Shown: positions 28,946 to 38,825, counted from the first letter of the stretch. The stretch is DNA of 64,000 nt from Pseudomonadota bacterium (GCA_021777555.1 JAJYDK010000022.1:1-64000), one strand, 5' to 3'. The notes: generated by a model from the letters alone, not told the origin. Translations and numbers: made by a program.

Positions 28946-29866
28946 CTAGAGTGCGCGCAACTGTTCGGCGCTCAGCAGAAACACACCGCCACCGCCGTGC
29001 TCGAACTCGAGCCACAGGAATGGAAGCTGTTTGAACGCGCGGCGCACGGCCCGTTCGGTGTTTCCGACCTCCACGACGAGCACGCCACCGGGATTGAGGT
29101 AATCGGCCGACTCCGCGAGAAGGATCCGCACGGAATCAAGCCCCGCGGAGCCCGCTGCGAGGGCCAGCCGCGGCTCGTGACGGTATTCGGGCGGCAGGCT
29201 CGCGAGTTCCCGTTTGCCCACGTAGGGCGGATTGGAGACGATGATATCGTAGCGCTCACCGCCGAGGGCACCGAAATGATCGGAGCGCACGAGGCGCACT
29301 CGACGGCCGAGGCGGTGACGGCGCACGTTGATCGCCGCCACCTCGAGAGCCTCGGGGGAGATATCCACGGCATCGACCTTCGCGCGGGGAAACGCCTTGG
29401 CGCAGGCAACGGCGATACACCCCGAGCCGGTGCCCATGTCGAGCACACGGCCCACGCGGCGTGGGTCGACCCATGGCGCGAACCGACGCTCGATGAGCTC
29501 TGCGAGCGGCGAGCGCGGAATCAGCACGCGGGGATCGACCTGAAAAGCGAGTCCCGCGAACCAGGTCTCTCCGGTGAGATACACCGCCGGAATCCTCTCC
29601 TCGATGCGCCGGCGGATGAGCTCCCGGACGCGCTGCCGTGCCTCGGCCGTGACCCGCCGCTCGTAGACCGACGCGTCGAAATGCGGCAGCCGCAGCGCGT
29701 GCAGCACCAGCGCCGCGGATTCATCCCGGGCATTGTCGGTCCCGTGCCCGAAAAAAACCCGCGCCCGCCGCAGCCGCCGGGCGCCCTGCTCGATGAGCTC
29801 GCGCACCGGCACCGTGGGGCGCCGCGGGGCGCTGCGCCCTCTGCCACTGTGGGATAATTTACTCAT
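28946..29866 (-). CDS. prmB: Ribosomal protein L3 glutamine N5-methyltransferase
   Basis: PrmB methylates a glutamine of ribosomal protein L3. The 306-residue product has the SAM-binding [15 protein letters not shown] and the Gln-methyltransferase signature [10 protein letters not shown]. The link to aroC supports PrmB rather than PrmC, which usually sits beside prfA. The ATG at 29866 overlaps the divergent sco1 ATG by two bases in a shared CATG; a GTG at 29812 is an alternative start that would separate the genes. Confidence 0.93.
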   Translation of the reverse strand: MSKLSHSGRGRSAPRRPTVPVRELIEQGARRLRRARVFFGHGTDNARDESAALVLHALRLPHFDASVYERRVTAEARQRVRELIRRRIEERIPAVYLTGETWFAGLAFQVDPRVLIPRSPLAELIERRFAPWVDPRRVGRVLDMGTGSGCIAVACAKAFPRAKVDAVDISPEALEVAAINVRRHRLGRRVRLVRSDHFGALGGERYDIIVSNPPYVGKRELASLPPEYRHEPRLALAAGSAGLDSVRILLAESADYLNPGGVLVVEVGNTERAVRRAFKQLPFLWLEFEHGGGGVFLLSAEQLRAL

Positions 29867-30485
29867 GTCCTCTCGATTCTTTTGGAGCGTGGTGGGACTC
29901 ATCTGTCTTGCCGCCGCGTTCGCAGGGTACCGGCTGGCCGGCAGGCCGGACAACCTCCCGCGCCCGCCCGGCTACGGCACGTGGCTCCCGCAAGCACGGA
30001 CCATCGAGCCCTTTCACCTCACCGACAGTGAGGGCCACCCGTTCACGCGCGCCGATCTGAAAGGCCACATCACCCTGGTGTACTTCGGCTTCACGCATTG
30101 TCCGGATGAGTGCCCGGACACGCTCGCCATGCTCTCTCGAGTGCGCCGCGCGGCCCGCCTGCCACGCCTCGAGGTGCTGTTCGTGAGCATCGACCCGCAG
30201 CGCGACACCCCCGCCGTCATGGCCCACTACCTGCGCCAGTTCGATCCCCGCTTCATCGGCCTCACGGGCGATGCGGCCCAGATCGACGGACTCGCCCGTG
30301 GCCTGGGAGTCGATACCGGCGCCATCCGCCTGCCGGGGGGAGGCTATACTTTCGAACACACCCTGGCGGTGTTCCTGTTCGACGCCCGTGCCCGGGAGGC
30401 CGCGGTGTTCACGCCTCCTTTCCAGGCGGGGCGGCTTGCCTCGGCGCTTCGAGGCATGGAGCCGCGACTGCGGGCCACCCCCTGA
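29865..30485 (+). CDS. SCO1/SenC-family copper chaperone, membrane-anchored
   Basis: The 206-residue thioredoxin-fold protein has one N-terminal membrane anchor (about 7-24) and faces the periplasm. The copper ligands are intact: C79 and C83 in FTHCPDECPDT, and H165 in GYTFEHTLA. Members deliver copper to the CuA site of cytochrome oxidase or act as thiol-disulfide reductases. No oxidase genes are nearby. Its start overlaps that of prmB on the opposite strand, leaving no free space for either promoter. Confidence 0.93.
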   Translation: MSSRFFWSVVGLICLAAAFAGYRLAGRPDNLPRPPGYGTWLPQARTIEPFHLTDSEGHPFTRADLKGHITLVYFGFTHCPDECPDTLAMLSRVRRAARLPRLEVLFVSIDPQRDTPAVMAHYLRQFDPRFIGLTGDAAQIDGLARGLGVDTGAIRLPGGGYTFEHTLAVFLFDARAREAAVFTPPFQAGRLASALRGMEPRLRATP

Positions 30486-30505
30486 CCTTCGGAGTATCCA
30501 GCCTC

Positions 30506-31414
30506 ATGCCTGGCGCCTCGCAATCGCCGACGCTGCGCGCGCGAATGTTCGTCGCGCTGCAATACCTGTTACCGCACCACGCGCTGTCGCGCGTGGTGCA
30601 CCGGCTCACGCGCAGCCGCCTGAGGCCGCTCAAAGACGCGTTGATCGGCGCCTTCGTGCGTCATTTTCATCCCGACATGAGCGAGGCGGCCGAGCCCGAG
30701 CCGCTGCGCTATGCGAGCTTCAATGCGTTCTTCACCCGGGACCTGCGCCCTGGCGCGCGTCCCTCGGATCCCGCTCCGCGAGCGCTCGCCTCTCCGGTGG
30801 ACGGCACGGTGAGCCAGATCGGCCGCCTCGCGGCCGGGCGGATCATGCAGGCCAAGGGTCACGAGTACACGGTGGAGGCGCTGCTCGGGGGGGCCTCGCC
30901 GTGGAGCGAGCGCTTCACCGACGGGGCATTCGCGACGCTCTACCTCGCCCCCTTCAATTACCACCGCATCCATATGCCCGCGAGCGCGACCCTGCGCGCC
31001 GCATGGTATGTGCCGGGACGGCTGTTCAGCGTCAACGCCACGACGGCCGCCGCGGTGCCCGGCCTGTTCGCGCGCAATGAGAGGGTGGTGCTCGTATTCG
31101 AGGAGGGTCCGCTCGCCTTCGCCCTCGTGCTGGTCGGGGCGCTGTTCGTCGGCAGCATGAGCACGGTCTGGCACGGAGACGTGACTCCACGGCGCCCACG
31201 AAGCCCCGCCGCGCTGCCATTGCCCGCCGCGCCGGCGCCGAGACTCGAAAAAGGCATGGAGCTCGGCCGCTTCAACATGGGCTCGACCGTCATCGTGCTG
31301 CTGCCGAGCGAGGCGCTCGAATGGAGCGCCGATCTCTCACCCGGCAGCGTCATTCGCGTGGGCGAGACGCTCGGATGGCTCGCCCCGGCGGTCGCGGCCG
31401 AGTCCCTGCCGTGA
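30506..31414 (+). CDS. psd: Phosphatidylserine decarboxylase proenzyme
   Basis: Psd makes phosphatidylethanolamine at the inner membrane. The proenzyme of 302 residues cleaves itself at G259-S260 in the FNMGSTVIVL segment, turning the serine into the pyruvoyl cofactor of the alpha chain. Other family segments are FFTRDLRPG, SPVDG and the APFNYHRIHMP active-site motif. The ATG at 30506 has GGAG upstream. The gene overlaps epmA by four bases; psd and epmA are also neighbours in Enterobacteria. Confidence 0.95.
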   Translation: MPGASQSPTLRARMFVALQYLLPHHALSRVVHRLTRSRLRPLKDALIGAFVRHFHPDMSEAAEPEPLRYASFNAFFTRDLRPGARPSDPAPRALASPVDGTVSQIGRLAAGRIMQAKGHEYTVEALLGGASPWSERFTDGAFATLYLAPFNYHRIHMPASATLRAAWYVPGRLFSVNATTAAAVPGLFARNERVVLVFEEGPLAFALVLVGALFVGSMSTVWHGDVTPRRPRSPAALPLPAAPAPRLEKGMELGRFNMGSTVIVLLPSEALEWSADLSPGSVIRVGETLGWLAPAVAAESLP

Positions 31415-32391
31415 CGATCCACGACTGGCGGCCGACCGCGGCCAGGGCCATGCTCGAGCGGCGCGCGGAGCTCCTCGCGCTCGCGCGCCGATTCTTCGCG
31501 GATCGCGGGGTGCTCGAGGTGGACACACCGCTGGTGATCAACGCGCCCGTCACGGACGTACACATCCACTCGGCGCGCGTGAGCTTCGATGAGGCCGGCG
31601 CGCCCGAGGGTGCCAGACCGTATTTTCTGCATACCTCGCCGGAGTACGCGATGAAGCGTCTGCTCGCCGGCGGAGCCGGCGATATCTATCAGATCTGTCA
31701 CGTGGTTCGCGCGCTCGAGCGGGGTCGGCTGCACAATGCCGAATTCACGCTCATCGAGTGGTATCGCCGGGGATTCACACTCGATGCGCTCATGAGCGAG
31801 GTCGAGGCGCTGGTGCGCGAGCTGCTCTCGCCCGAGGGGGCGCGGCGCCGGAGCGAGCGGCTCTCCTATCGCGAGATCTTTCGCCGCGAGCTCGCGATCG
31901 ATCCGTTCGAGGCGAGTCTCGAGACGCTCGAGCGCGAGGCGCGGGAGGCGGGATTCACCGCCGGGTCCGCCGATCGCGACGAGTGGCTGGAGTTTCTGAT
32001 GGGCGTGCGGATCGGGCCGCGGCTCGGGCATCAGGCCCTCACGTTCGTATACGGCTATCCGGCGAGCCAGGCGGCGCTCGCCCGTCTCGATCCGGCCGAC
32101 CCGCGCGCCGCGCAGCGCTTCGAGTTGTATGGCGATGGCGTGGAGCTCGCCAACGGCTTCCACGAGCTCGCCGACCCGCACGAGCAGCGGGCGCGCTTCG
32201 AGCGCGATCTCGATGAGCGCCGGCGCCTGGGTCTGCCCGCCCACGGGCTCGATGAGCGGCTGCTCGCGGCGCTCGAGGCCGGCCTGCCGGACTCGAGCGG
32301 GGTGGCGCTCGGCTTCGACCGCACCCTCATGCTCGCCACGGGCGCCGCGCACATCGACGAAGTGCTGCCGTTCCCCATTGAACGGGCATAG
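31411..32391 (+). CDS. epmA: EF-P lysine ligase EpmA (PoxA/GenX)
   Basis: EpmA attaches (R)-beta-lysine to Lys34 of elongation factor P. The 326-residue protein is a class II lysyl-tRNA synthetase paralogue without the anticodon-binding domain. It begins at a GTG overlapping the psd stop. Class II motifs are visible: EVDTPLVINAPVTD, YFLHTSPEYAMKRL, YQICHVVRALE, and GVALGFDRTLML (motif 3 with its Arg). efp and epmB lie 0.6-1.2 kb away, completing the modification pathway. Confidence 0.95.
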   Translation: MTIHDWRPTAARAMLERRAELLALARRFFADRGVLEVDTPLVINAPVTDVHIHSARVSFDEAGAPEGARPYFLHTSPEYAMKRLLAGGAGDIYQICHVVRALERGRLHNAEFTLIEWYRRGFTLDALMSEVEALVRELLSPEGARRRSERLSYREIFRRELAIDPFEASLETLEREAREAGFTAGSADRDEWLEFLMGVRIGPRLGHQALTFVYGYPASQAALARLDPADPRAAQRFELYGDGVELANGFHELADPHEQRARFERDLDERRRLGLPAHGLDERLLAALEAGLPDSSGVALGFDRTLMLATGAAHIDEVLPFPIERA

Positions 32392-32433
32392 GCAGAGGAT
32401 TGCGTGCCGGAACCTTCCGACCGGAGGACTCAC

Positions 32434-32934
32434 ATGACATTCACGACCAGACAGTACGACTTCAGCGACAAGCGCTCGGGCTACGCGCAGCTCTCGGCGG
32501 ATCTCGAGACGCTGCTCGCCGGGGAATCCGATTTCATCGCCAATGCGGCCAACACCGCAGCGCTGTTGTTCGATGCGCTGCCGGCGATCAACTGGGCCGG
32601 GTTCTACTTCCTGCGCGGCGGGGAGCTGGTGGTCGGGCCGTTCCAGGGCAAGCCGGCCTGCGTGCGCATCGCCCTTGGGCGGGGCGTGTGCGGAACGGCC
32701 GCCGAGCGGCGCGAGACGATCGTCGTCCCGGACGTGCATGCCTTCCCCGGGCACATCGCGTGCGATTCCGCATCACGCTCGGAGATCGTGGTGCCGCTCA
32801 TCGGCGAGCGGCTCCTGGGTGTGCTCGATATCGACAGCCCCCACCCGCGGCGCTTCGACGAGGAGGACGCGCGCGGGCTCGAGCGGCTGGCGGCGCTCTT
32901 CCTCACCGCCAGCACTTCAGGCGCGGCCGGTTAG
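32434..32934 (+). CDS. msrC: Free methionine-(R)-sulfoxide reductase, GAF-type
   Basis: This 166-residue single-GAF-domain protein matches fRMsr, which reduces free methionine-R-sulfoxide using thioredoxin. The catalytic cysteines are present: C76 in GKPACVRI, C86 in GRGVCGTAA and C110 in GHIACDSASRSE. The start at 32434 has GGAGG eight bases upstream. It lies 42 bases after epmA and converges on efp. Its presence points to a need for oxidised-methionine repair. Confidence 0.92.
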   Translation: MTFTTRQYDFSDKRSGYAQLSADLETLLAGESDFIANAANTAALLFDALPAINWAGFYFLRGGELVVGPFQGKPACVRIALGRGVCGTAAERRETIVVPDVHAFPGHIACDSASRSEIVVPLIGERLLGVLDIDSPHPRRFDEEDARGLERLAALFLTASTSGAAG

Positions 32935-32939
32935 GCGCA

Positions 32940-32963
32940 CCACCCGGGCTTGCGGCCGGGTGG
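32940..32963. terminator. Palindromic hairpin between convergent msrC and efp
   Basis: CCACCCGG and CCGGGTGG form a perfect 8-bp stem with an 8-base loop in the 37-base gap between two convergent genes. No T-run follows on either strand, so this is a probable bidirectional terminator by position and stem strength only. Confidence 0.55.
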
Positions 32964-32971
32964 AACCGCGG

Positions 32972-33541
32972 TTACTGCTTGGCGCGCGAGACGTACTGGC
33001 CGGTGCGCGTGTCGATGCGGATGTGCTCGCCCTGGTCGATGAACAGCGGCACGCGAACCACCGCTCCGGTCTCGAGCTTGGCCGGCTTCTGACCGCCGGT
33101 CGCGGTGTCCCCGCGCAGCCCCGGATCAGTCTCGACGATCTTCAGCTCCACGTGCGCCGGCGGGGTGACGACCAACGGCTCGCCGTTCCACAGCGTCACG
33201 ATGCACACCACGCCTTCCTTCAGCCACTGGGCGTTATCGCCCATGGCGGACTTGCCCGCGGTGTACTGCTCGAAGTTGTCGGGCTTCATGAAGTGCCAGA
33301 AGTCCCCGTCCTGGTAGAGGTACTGCATCTCGGTGTCGACCACATCGGCCGCCTCGAGCGAGTCACCGGACTTGAAGGTCTTCTCGATGGTGCGGCCCGT
33401 CTTGAGGTTGCGGACCTTGATGCGGTTGAACGCCTGCCCCTTGCCGGGCTTGACGAACTCGTTCTCGACCACGGAGTACGGGTCGCCGTCGAGCAGCACT
33501 TTCAGACCCGAGCGAATCTCGGCAGTGGTATAGCTGGCCAT
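32972..33541 (-). CDS. efp: Elongation factor P
   Basis: EF-P binds between the P and E sites and relieves ribosome stalling at polyproline. The 189-residue protein has the three-domain length. The modified loop reads [10 protein letters not shown], with K34 at the site lysylated by EpmA/EpmB in Gammaproteobacteria. It is divergent from epmB, 53 bases away, so the substrate and one modifying enzyme probably share a control region. Confidence 0.97.
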   Translation of the reverse strand: MASYTTAEIRSGLKVLLDGDPYSVVENEFVKPGKGQAFNRIKVRNLKTGRTIEKTFKSGDSLEAADVVDTEMQYLYQDGDFWHFMKPDNFEQYTAGKSAMGDNAQWLKEGVVCIVTLWNGEPLVVTPPAHVELKIVETDPGLRGDTATGGQKPAKLETGAVVRVPLFIDQGEHIRIDTRTGQYVSRAKQ

Positions 33542-33594
33542 TTCTTTCTCGCACCCGGAGCGGCAGAATGCGCGATCCGATTAAAGGGCCGCGT

Positions 33595-34614
33595 ATGATA
33601 ACGGCATCGGTCCATCCTGACCAGCAGCACACTCCCACGTGGCAGCAGGAGCTCGCCACCGCCATCACCCGTCCCGAGGAGCTCGCGGAGATCCTCGACC
33701 TGCCGCCCGAGAGCCTCGCGGCGGCGGCCTCGGCGGCCGGCCATTTCCCCCTGCGTGTCCCGCGCAGCTTCCTCGCCCGCATCCGTCGGGGCGATCCGCG
33801 CGACCCCTTGCTGCTGCAGATCCTGCCGGTGGGCGAGGAGCTCGCCGATCACCCCGGCTACGGGGCCGATCCGGTCGGCGAGCGCGCGGCCCTGCGCGCA
33901 CCCGCCCTGCTGCAGAAATACCGCGGCCGGGCACTGCTCATCGCCACCGCCACCTGTGCCGTGCATTGCCGGTACTGTTTCCGGCGTGAATTCCCCTACA
34001 CCGATCAAAGTGGCGGCCCCCGCTGGAGCGAGGCGTTGGCGGAGATCGCCCGGGACCCCTCGCTCGAGGAGGTCATCCTCAGTGGCGGCGATCCGCTCTC
34101 GTTAAGCAACGCTCGGCTCGCGAGCCTCGCGCGCGCGCTCTCGGCCATCCCTCACATCCGGCGCATCCGCGTACACACCCGACAACCGGTCGTGCTGCCT
34201 TCGCGGATCGACGCGCCGCTGTTGCACTGGCTGCGCTCGGCCTCCCTCCCGGTCGTGTTCGTGTTGCACATCAATCATCCGCGCGAGATCGACGGGGCGG
34301 TGATGCAGGCCTGCTCGGCCCTGCGCTCCACCGGGGTCACTCTGCTCAATCAGTCGGTGTTGCTCGCCGGTGTCAATGACGAGGCCGATGTGCTCGTCGA
34401 GCTGTCGCAACGGTTGTTCCAGGCAGGGGTGCTGCCGTACTACCTGCACGCCCTCGACCCGGTCCGCGGTGCGGCGCATTTCGCGGTCCCCGACGAGCGA
34501 GCCCGCTCGCTCGCCGGCGCGCTCGCCGCGCGGCTGCCCGGCTATCTCGTGCCGCGATTGGTCCGGGAAGTCTCCGGCGCACCGGCGAAGGTCGTGCTCC
34601 CGCCCCGGCTGTGA
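33595..34614 (+). CDS. epmB: EF-P-lysine 2,3-aminomutase EpmB (radical SAM)
   Basis: EpmB converts (S)-alpha-lysine to (R)-beta-lysine, the donor for EF-P modification. The product of 339 residues carries the radical-SAM cluster motif CAVHCRYCFRR and SGGDPLSL, both typical of the KamA/EpmB family. It is shorter than catabolic lysine aminomutases, as expected for EpmB. The ATG at 33595 has AAAGGG upstream; the in-frame ATG at 33568 is an alternative. Confidence 0.94.
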   Translation: MITASVHPDQQHTPTWQQELATAITRPEELAEILDLPPESLAAAASAAGHFPLRVPRSFLARIRRGDPRDPLLLQILPVGEELADHPGYGADPVGERAALRAPALLQKYRGRALLIATATCAVHCRYCFRREFPYTDQSGGPRWSEALAEIARDPSLEEVILSGGDPLSLSNARLASLARALSAIPHIRRIRVHTRQPVVLPSRIDAPLLHWLRSASLPVVFVLHINHPREIDGAVMQACSALRSTGVTLLNQSVLLAGVNDEADVLVELSQRLFQAGVLPYYLHALDPVRGAAHFAVPDERARSLAGALAARLPGYLVPRLVREVSGAPAKVVLPPRL

Positions 34615-34648
34615 GGCGGGGCGGGCCCATCGGCTCCGGGCGGGTGTT

Positions 34649-34669
34649 GCACACCGCCGGTCGGTGTGC
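34649..34669. terminator. Perfect 8-bp hairpin downstream of epmB
   Basis: GCACACCG and CGGTGTGC pair across a five-base loop, 34 bases after the epmB stop. There is no T-run, so it may be a Rho-assisted terminator or an operator. It abuts the tandem repeat at 34668-34707. Confidence 0.4.
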
Positions 34670-34707
34670 GTGATCGCACGTAAATGAGCGTGATCGCACA
34701 TAAATGA
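34668..34707 (+). repeat. Two tandem 20-bp units upstream of the GGDEF-EAL gene
   Basis: GCGTGATCGCACGTAAATGA is followed directly by a copy with one G-to-A change. The pair ends 94 bases before the c-di-GMP protein gene. Two direct half-sites on nearly the same helix face (20-bp step) would suit a regulator-binding site; the function is not known. Confidence 0.6.
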
Positions 34708-34801
34708 GCCTCGCGACGGCCGAAGTCACCCGAGTCGGCTAGAATGCGGCCCTCGCTTTTTCGCCCGTTCCCCGTGGATCGGGCCCCCTCCGGGAGAGAC
34801 C

Positions 34802-36496
34802 TTGTCCGAGCCCGTTGTTTCCGCCTCGCAGCATGAAGCGCCGGCAGGCGCCCCGCACCCGGCGGAGGCGATCCTGCAGGTCCAGGAAGGCATCGTGATC
34901 GATGCCAACCCCGCATGGATCGAGCTGTTCGGCGCAGGCGCCGAGCTGCTCGGGCAACCGGTGATGGACCTGTTCGATGAGCCCTCGCGCCCCGCGCTGA
35001 AAGGTGCGCTCGCCGCCTGCCTGCAGGGCCGCTGGAGCGGGCACTCGCTCAACGTCGGCGTGCTGCGCGCCGACGGGACCGTCAAGGGCATCGAGATCAG
35101 GCTTGCGCTCTGCGACTCCCTGCAGCACGGCCAGCCGTTCATTCAGCTGACGATGCCGGTCAGAGCGCACGATGAGGGCAAGCGCAGCGAGGAACTCGAG
35201 CAGGCCGTGCGTCATGATCAGACCACCGGCCTCTTGCATCGCCGCGAGCTCATCGAGGAGTTGCGTGGGCGCCTTGGTGTGCCGGTCCAAGGCGGCCTCA
35301 GGTGTCTGGCGCTCGTGAAACTCGACCGCTTCGCGGCCATCGAGCGCGCGGTGGGCGCCACGGCGAGCGAAGAGGTGCTCGCCGGTTTCGCGAGGCTCCT
35401 GCGGGAAGCACTGCATCCCAAGGAGATCGCCGGACGATTCGGCGGGGTGAGGTTTCTCGTGTTGCTGCAGCGCGGCAACGAGCGCGACCTGCAGGTCTGG
35501 GCGCGCCAGCTGGTGGCCGAGACCGCCAGGCGTGCACTCGACATCGACGGCAAGACCCTCACGGCCACCTGCACCGTGGGGCTCGCTCTCGTGCCCGCCG
35601 GATCGAAGAACATCGACGCGGAGATCGCCGCGGCGACCGAGGTCTGCGCCAAAGGCACGCAGCGTGGCGGCAATCAGGTGCTCACCTCCTGGGGCAGCGA
35701 CGGCGGTGTCGCCCAGCAAGATGAGATCTGGATCAAGCGGATCAAGAGCGCGCTGCTGGAGAACCGTTTCCGCTTGGTGAAGCAACCGGTGGCGAGCCTG
35801 CGCGGCGGCGACCCGAGGATGTTCGATGTGCTGCTGCGCATGGTGGACAGCCAGGGCAAGGAGGTGCTGCCCGGGGAGTTCCTGCCCGCAGCCGAGCGCA
35901 ACGACCTGCTGAAGAACATCGACCGCTGGGTGGTCAGCACTTCACTGTCCCTTGCCGCGCAGCATCGGCCCGCCTGCCTGTTCGTGCGGCTTTCGAAGGA
36001 CACCGTGCAGGATCCCTCCTTCCTACCCTGGCTGGACGGTCACATCCGCTCGACCCGCGCCGATCCGCAGCGCGTGTGCTTCCAGGTGACCGAATCGACG
36101 GGAGCCTCCTGCCCGCAGGTGAGGAGCATGGCCGAGAGACTGCGCCAGTGGGGCTTTCGCTTCGCGCTCGAGGGTTTCGGCTCGGGGGCCGGCTCGCACA
36201 TGCTGCTCGAGTCGGTGCCGCTCGATTTCGTGAAAATCGACGGATCCCTGGTGCAGGTGCTCTCGCGCGACAAGGAACGGCAACAGCATGTGCGCACGCT
36301 GACCGAAGTGGCGACCGAGCGCGGCATCCGCACCATCGCCGAGCGGGTCGAGGACGCCAACACCATGGCGGTGCTGTGGCAGCTCGGCGTCGAGTACATC
36401 CAGGGCTACTTCGTCAACGCCCCCGAGGATGTGGTGCTGACCACCGACAGCGGCACCGCGCAGTTGCGCAGCGTGGGCGACACGCGCCCGCGCTGA
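34802..36496 (+). CDS. PAS-GGDEF-EAL protein with both catalytic motifs degenerate (FimX-like)
   Basis: The 564-residue cytoplasmic protein has a PAS domain (about 22-120), a GGDEF-type domain (about 135-295) and an EAL-type domain (about 310-550). The GGDEF signature is GGVRF (214-218). The EAL signature is FDVLLR (341-346), and the usual DDFGTG loop reads LEGFGSG (456-462). Loss of these acidic residues argues against both cyclase and phosphodiesterase activity, so it is more likely a c-di-GMP or PilZ-partner receptor like FimX. fimV in the same window shows that type IV pili are plausible targets. The start is a TTG with GGGAGAG just upstream. Confidence 0.88.
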   Translation: MSEPVVSASQHEAPAGAPHPAEAILQVQEGIVIDANPAWIELFGAGAELLGQPVMDLFDEPSRPALKGALAACLQGRWSGHSLNVGVLRADGTVKGIEIRLALCDSLQHGQPFIQLTMPVRAHDEGKRSEELEQAVRHDQTTGLLHRRELIEELRGRLGVPVQGGLRCLALVKLDRFAAIERAVGATASEEVLAGFARLLREALHPKEIAGRFGGVRFLVLLQRGNERDLQVWARQLVAETARRALDIDGKTLTATCTVGLALVPAGSKNIDAEIAAATEVCAKGTQRGGNQVLTSWGSDGGVAQQDEIWIKRIKSALLENRFRLVKQPVASLRGGDPRMFDVLLRMVDSQGKEVLPGEFLPAAERNDLLKNIDRWVVSTSLSLAAQHRPACLFVRLSKDTVQDPSFLPWLDGHIRSTRADPQRVCFQVTESTGASCPQVRSMAERLRQWGFRFALEGFGSGAGSHMLLESVPLDFVKIDGSLVQVLSRDKERQQHVRTLTEVATERGIRTIAERVEDANTMAVLWQLGVEYIQGYFVNAPEDVVLTTDSGTAQLRSVGDTRPR

Positions 36497-36505
36497 GCGG
36501 GCTGC

Positions 36506-38782
36506 TCAAGCGGCCCCGGACGCGCCCGCCGGCGGGCGCCCCTCCAAGCGGTCCACGGTGCGCGGCCAGCCCCGGGGCAGCAGCGCGCCGCGCTGGGCGC
36601 GCTCCCCGCGATACGCCTTCAGGTCACTCCATTCGAGGACTTTCTGCTTCTCGCCCGCCCAGAGCGCGAGGCTCCCCTTCGGCGCGACGAGCGCAACGCC
36701 CGCAAGCCATTCCTCGCGCGCCGCGGCCTTCTTTCCCGGGATGTCATACAGCTTGTTGCCCTTGCCGCGGGGCATCTCGGGCACCTCGCTCACCGGAAAG
36801 GCGAGGAGCTTGCCCTCGCTGCTCAGCGCCACCACCAGGGCATCGGGTGAGGGCACGAGGACCGGCTGCAGCGCCAGAGAGTGGTCCGGTACGTTGAGCA
36901 CCGTCTTGCCCGCGCGCCGGTCGGTGATCAACTCCTTCAGGCGCACGGTGAATCCATAGCCCGCATCGCTCGCGAGCAGCCACAGGTCCTCCGGTTCGCC
37001 CATCATGACGCCGGCGAAGCGGGCGCCGTCTGGAGGATTCAACCGTCCGGAGAGCGGCTCTCCCTGGCCCCGGGCCGAGGGAAGCGAATGCGCCGGCAGC
37101 GCGTAGGTGCGGCCGGTGCTGTCGAGAAACACCGCCGGCTGCAGGCTGCGCCCGTGCGCCAGCGCCTGAAAGGCGTCGCCGCTCTTGTACGAAAGCGAGA
37201 GCGGATCGATCTCGTGCCCCTTCGCCGCGCGTACCCAGCCGCCGGTGGAAAGCACCACGGTCACCGGCTCGTTGGGAATGAGCGTCGTCTCATCGATGGC
37301 CTGAGCCGCCTCCCGCTCGATGATGCGCGTGCGGCGGGCATCGCCGTGCTTCTCGGCATCGGCGCGAATCTCTGCGGCCACCAGGCGCTTGAGCTTCGCC
37401 TCGCTCGCGAGCAGCCCCTCGAGCTCTGCTCGCTCGGCGGCGAGGGCTTTTTGCTCCTCCCGGATCTTCATTTCCTCGAGCTTCGCGAGGTGGCGCAACC
37501 GGGTGTTGAGGATCTCCTCGGCCTGCTCGTCCGAGAGCTTGAAGCGCTTCATGAGCACCGGCTTCGGCTCATCCTCGCGCCGGATGATGCGGATCACCTC
37601 GTCGAGATTGAGATAGACGGCGAGCAAGCCCTCGAGGATGTGCAGCCTGCGGCTCACCTTCTCGAGGCGGTGCTGCAGGCGGCGCCTGACGGTGGCGACT
37701 CTGAAGTGCAGCCACTCGCTCAGAATGGTCTTCAAACCGAGCACGCGCGGTCGGCCGTCGCGTCCGATGATGTTGAGGTTGACCCGATAATTGCGCTCGA
37801 GGTCGGTGGTGGCGAATAGGTGGTTCATCACCTCGATGAGATCCACCCGGTTCGAGCGGGGCACGAGCACCAGGCGCACCGGGTGCTCGTGATCGGATTC
37901 ATCGCGCACGTCCTCGATCATCGGCAGCTTCTTCGAGCGCATCTGCTCGGCGATCTGCTCCAGCACCCGCGTGGGGGAGACCTGGTACGGGAACGCGGTG
38001 ATGACCACATTGCCATCCTCGAGCTCGTAGGTCGCGCGGGCCTTGAAGGAGCCGACTCCCGTCTCGTAGAACGCCTTGAGGTCGGCGCGCGGGGAGATGA
38101 TCTCCGCGCCGGTGGGCAGGTCCGGTCCCTTGATGTGCTTCATCAGGGCCGCCGTGCCCGCCTCCGGATCCTCCAGCAGCTGGATGCAGGCGTTGGCCAC
38201 TTCCCGCAGATTGTGCGGCGGGATGTCCGTCGCCATGCCGACAGCGATGCCGGAAGTGCCGTTGAGCAGCAGGTTGGGCAGACGCGCCGGGAGAATCACC
38301 GGTTCTTCCAGCGTGCCGTCGAAGTTCGGTGTCCAGTCCGCCGTGCCGTGCGCGAGCTCACCCAGCAGCACCTCGGCGTACGAGGTGAGCTTCGCCTCCG
38401 TGTAGCGCATGGCCGCGAAGGACTTCGGATCGTCCTGGGAGCCCCAGTTGCCCTGCCCGTCCACGATGGGATAGCGGTACGCGAACGGCTGCGCCATCAG
38501 CACCATCGCCTCGTAGCAGGCCGAATCACCGTGCGGATGGAACTTGCCGATCACATCGCCCACGGTGCGCGCGGACTTCTTGTGCTTCGAGACGGCCGAG
38601 AGGCCGAGCTCGCTCATGGCGTAGATGATGCGCCGCTGCACGGGCTTCAACCCGTCGCCGATCGAGGGCAGCGCGCGGTCGAGAATGACGTACATCGAGT
38701 AATCGAGGTAGGCCTTCTCGGTGAAGGCGCGCAGCGGCTGGCGCTCGACGCCTTCGAAATTCAGTTCCTGGTCTTGCATCAT
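36506..38782 (-). CDS. parC: DNA topoisomerase IV subunit A
   Basis: ParC is the DNA-breaking subunit of topoisomerase IV, which unlinks daughter chromosomes. The 758-residue protein is ParC-sized, shorter than GyrA, and lacks a GyrA-box-rich tail. The quinolone-resistance region reads [16 protein letters not shown], with Ser at the usual resistance position. The catalytic Tyr lies in [11 protein letters not shown]. The ATG pair at 38782/38779 precedes the family start; an in-frame extension to 38992 would run into parE and through a palindromic spacer. parE lies 148 bases upstream. Confidence 0.96.
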   Translation of the reverse strand: MMQDQELNFEGVERQPLRAFTEKAYLDYSMYVILDRALPSIGDGLKPVQRRIIYAMSELGLSAVSKHKKSARTVGDVIGKFHPHGDSACYEAMVLMAQPFAYRYPIVDGQGNWGSQDDPKSFAAMRYTEAKLTSYAEVLLGELAHGTADWTPNFDGTLEEPVILPARLPNLLLNGTSGIAVGMATDIPPHNLREVANACIQLLEDPEAGTAALMKHIKGPDLPTGAEIISPRADLKAFYETGVGSFKARATYELEDGNVVITAFPYQVSPTRVLEQIAEQMRSKKLPMIEDVRDESDHEHPVRLVLVPRSNRVDLIEVMNHLFATTDLERNYRVNLNIIGRDGRPRVLGLKTILSEWLHFRVATVRRRLQHRLEKVSRRLHILEGLLAVYLNLDEVIRIIRREDEPKPVLMKRFKLSDEQAEEILNTRLRHLAKLEEMKIREEQKALAAERAELEGLLASEAKLKRLVAAEIRADAEKHGDARRTRIIEREAAQAIDETTLIPNEPVTVVLSTGGWVRAAKGHEIDPLSLSYKSGDAFQALAHGRSLQPAVFLDSTGRTYALPAHSLPSARGQGEPLSGRLNPPDGARFAGVMMGEPEDLWLLASDAGYGFTVRLKELITDRRAGKTVLNVPDHSLALQPVLVPSPDALVVALSSEGKLLAFPVSEVPEMPRGKGNKLYDIPGKKAAAREEWLAGVALVAPKGSLALWAGEKQKVLEWSDLKAYRGERAQRGALLPRGWPRTVDRLEGRPPAGASGAA

Positions 38783-38825
38783 GAACCCTTCTGAATCAGC
38801 GGGGCAGGGACACGACCGCCGGGGT

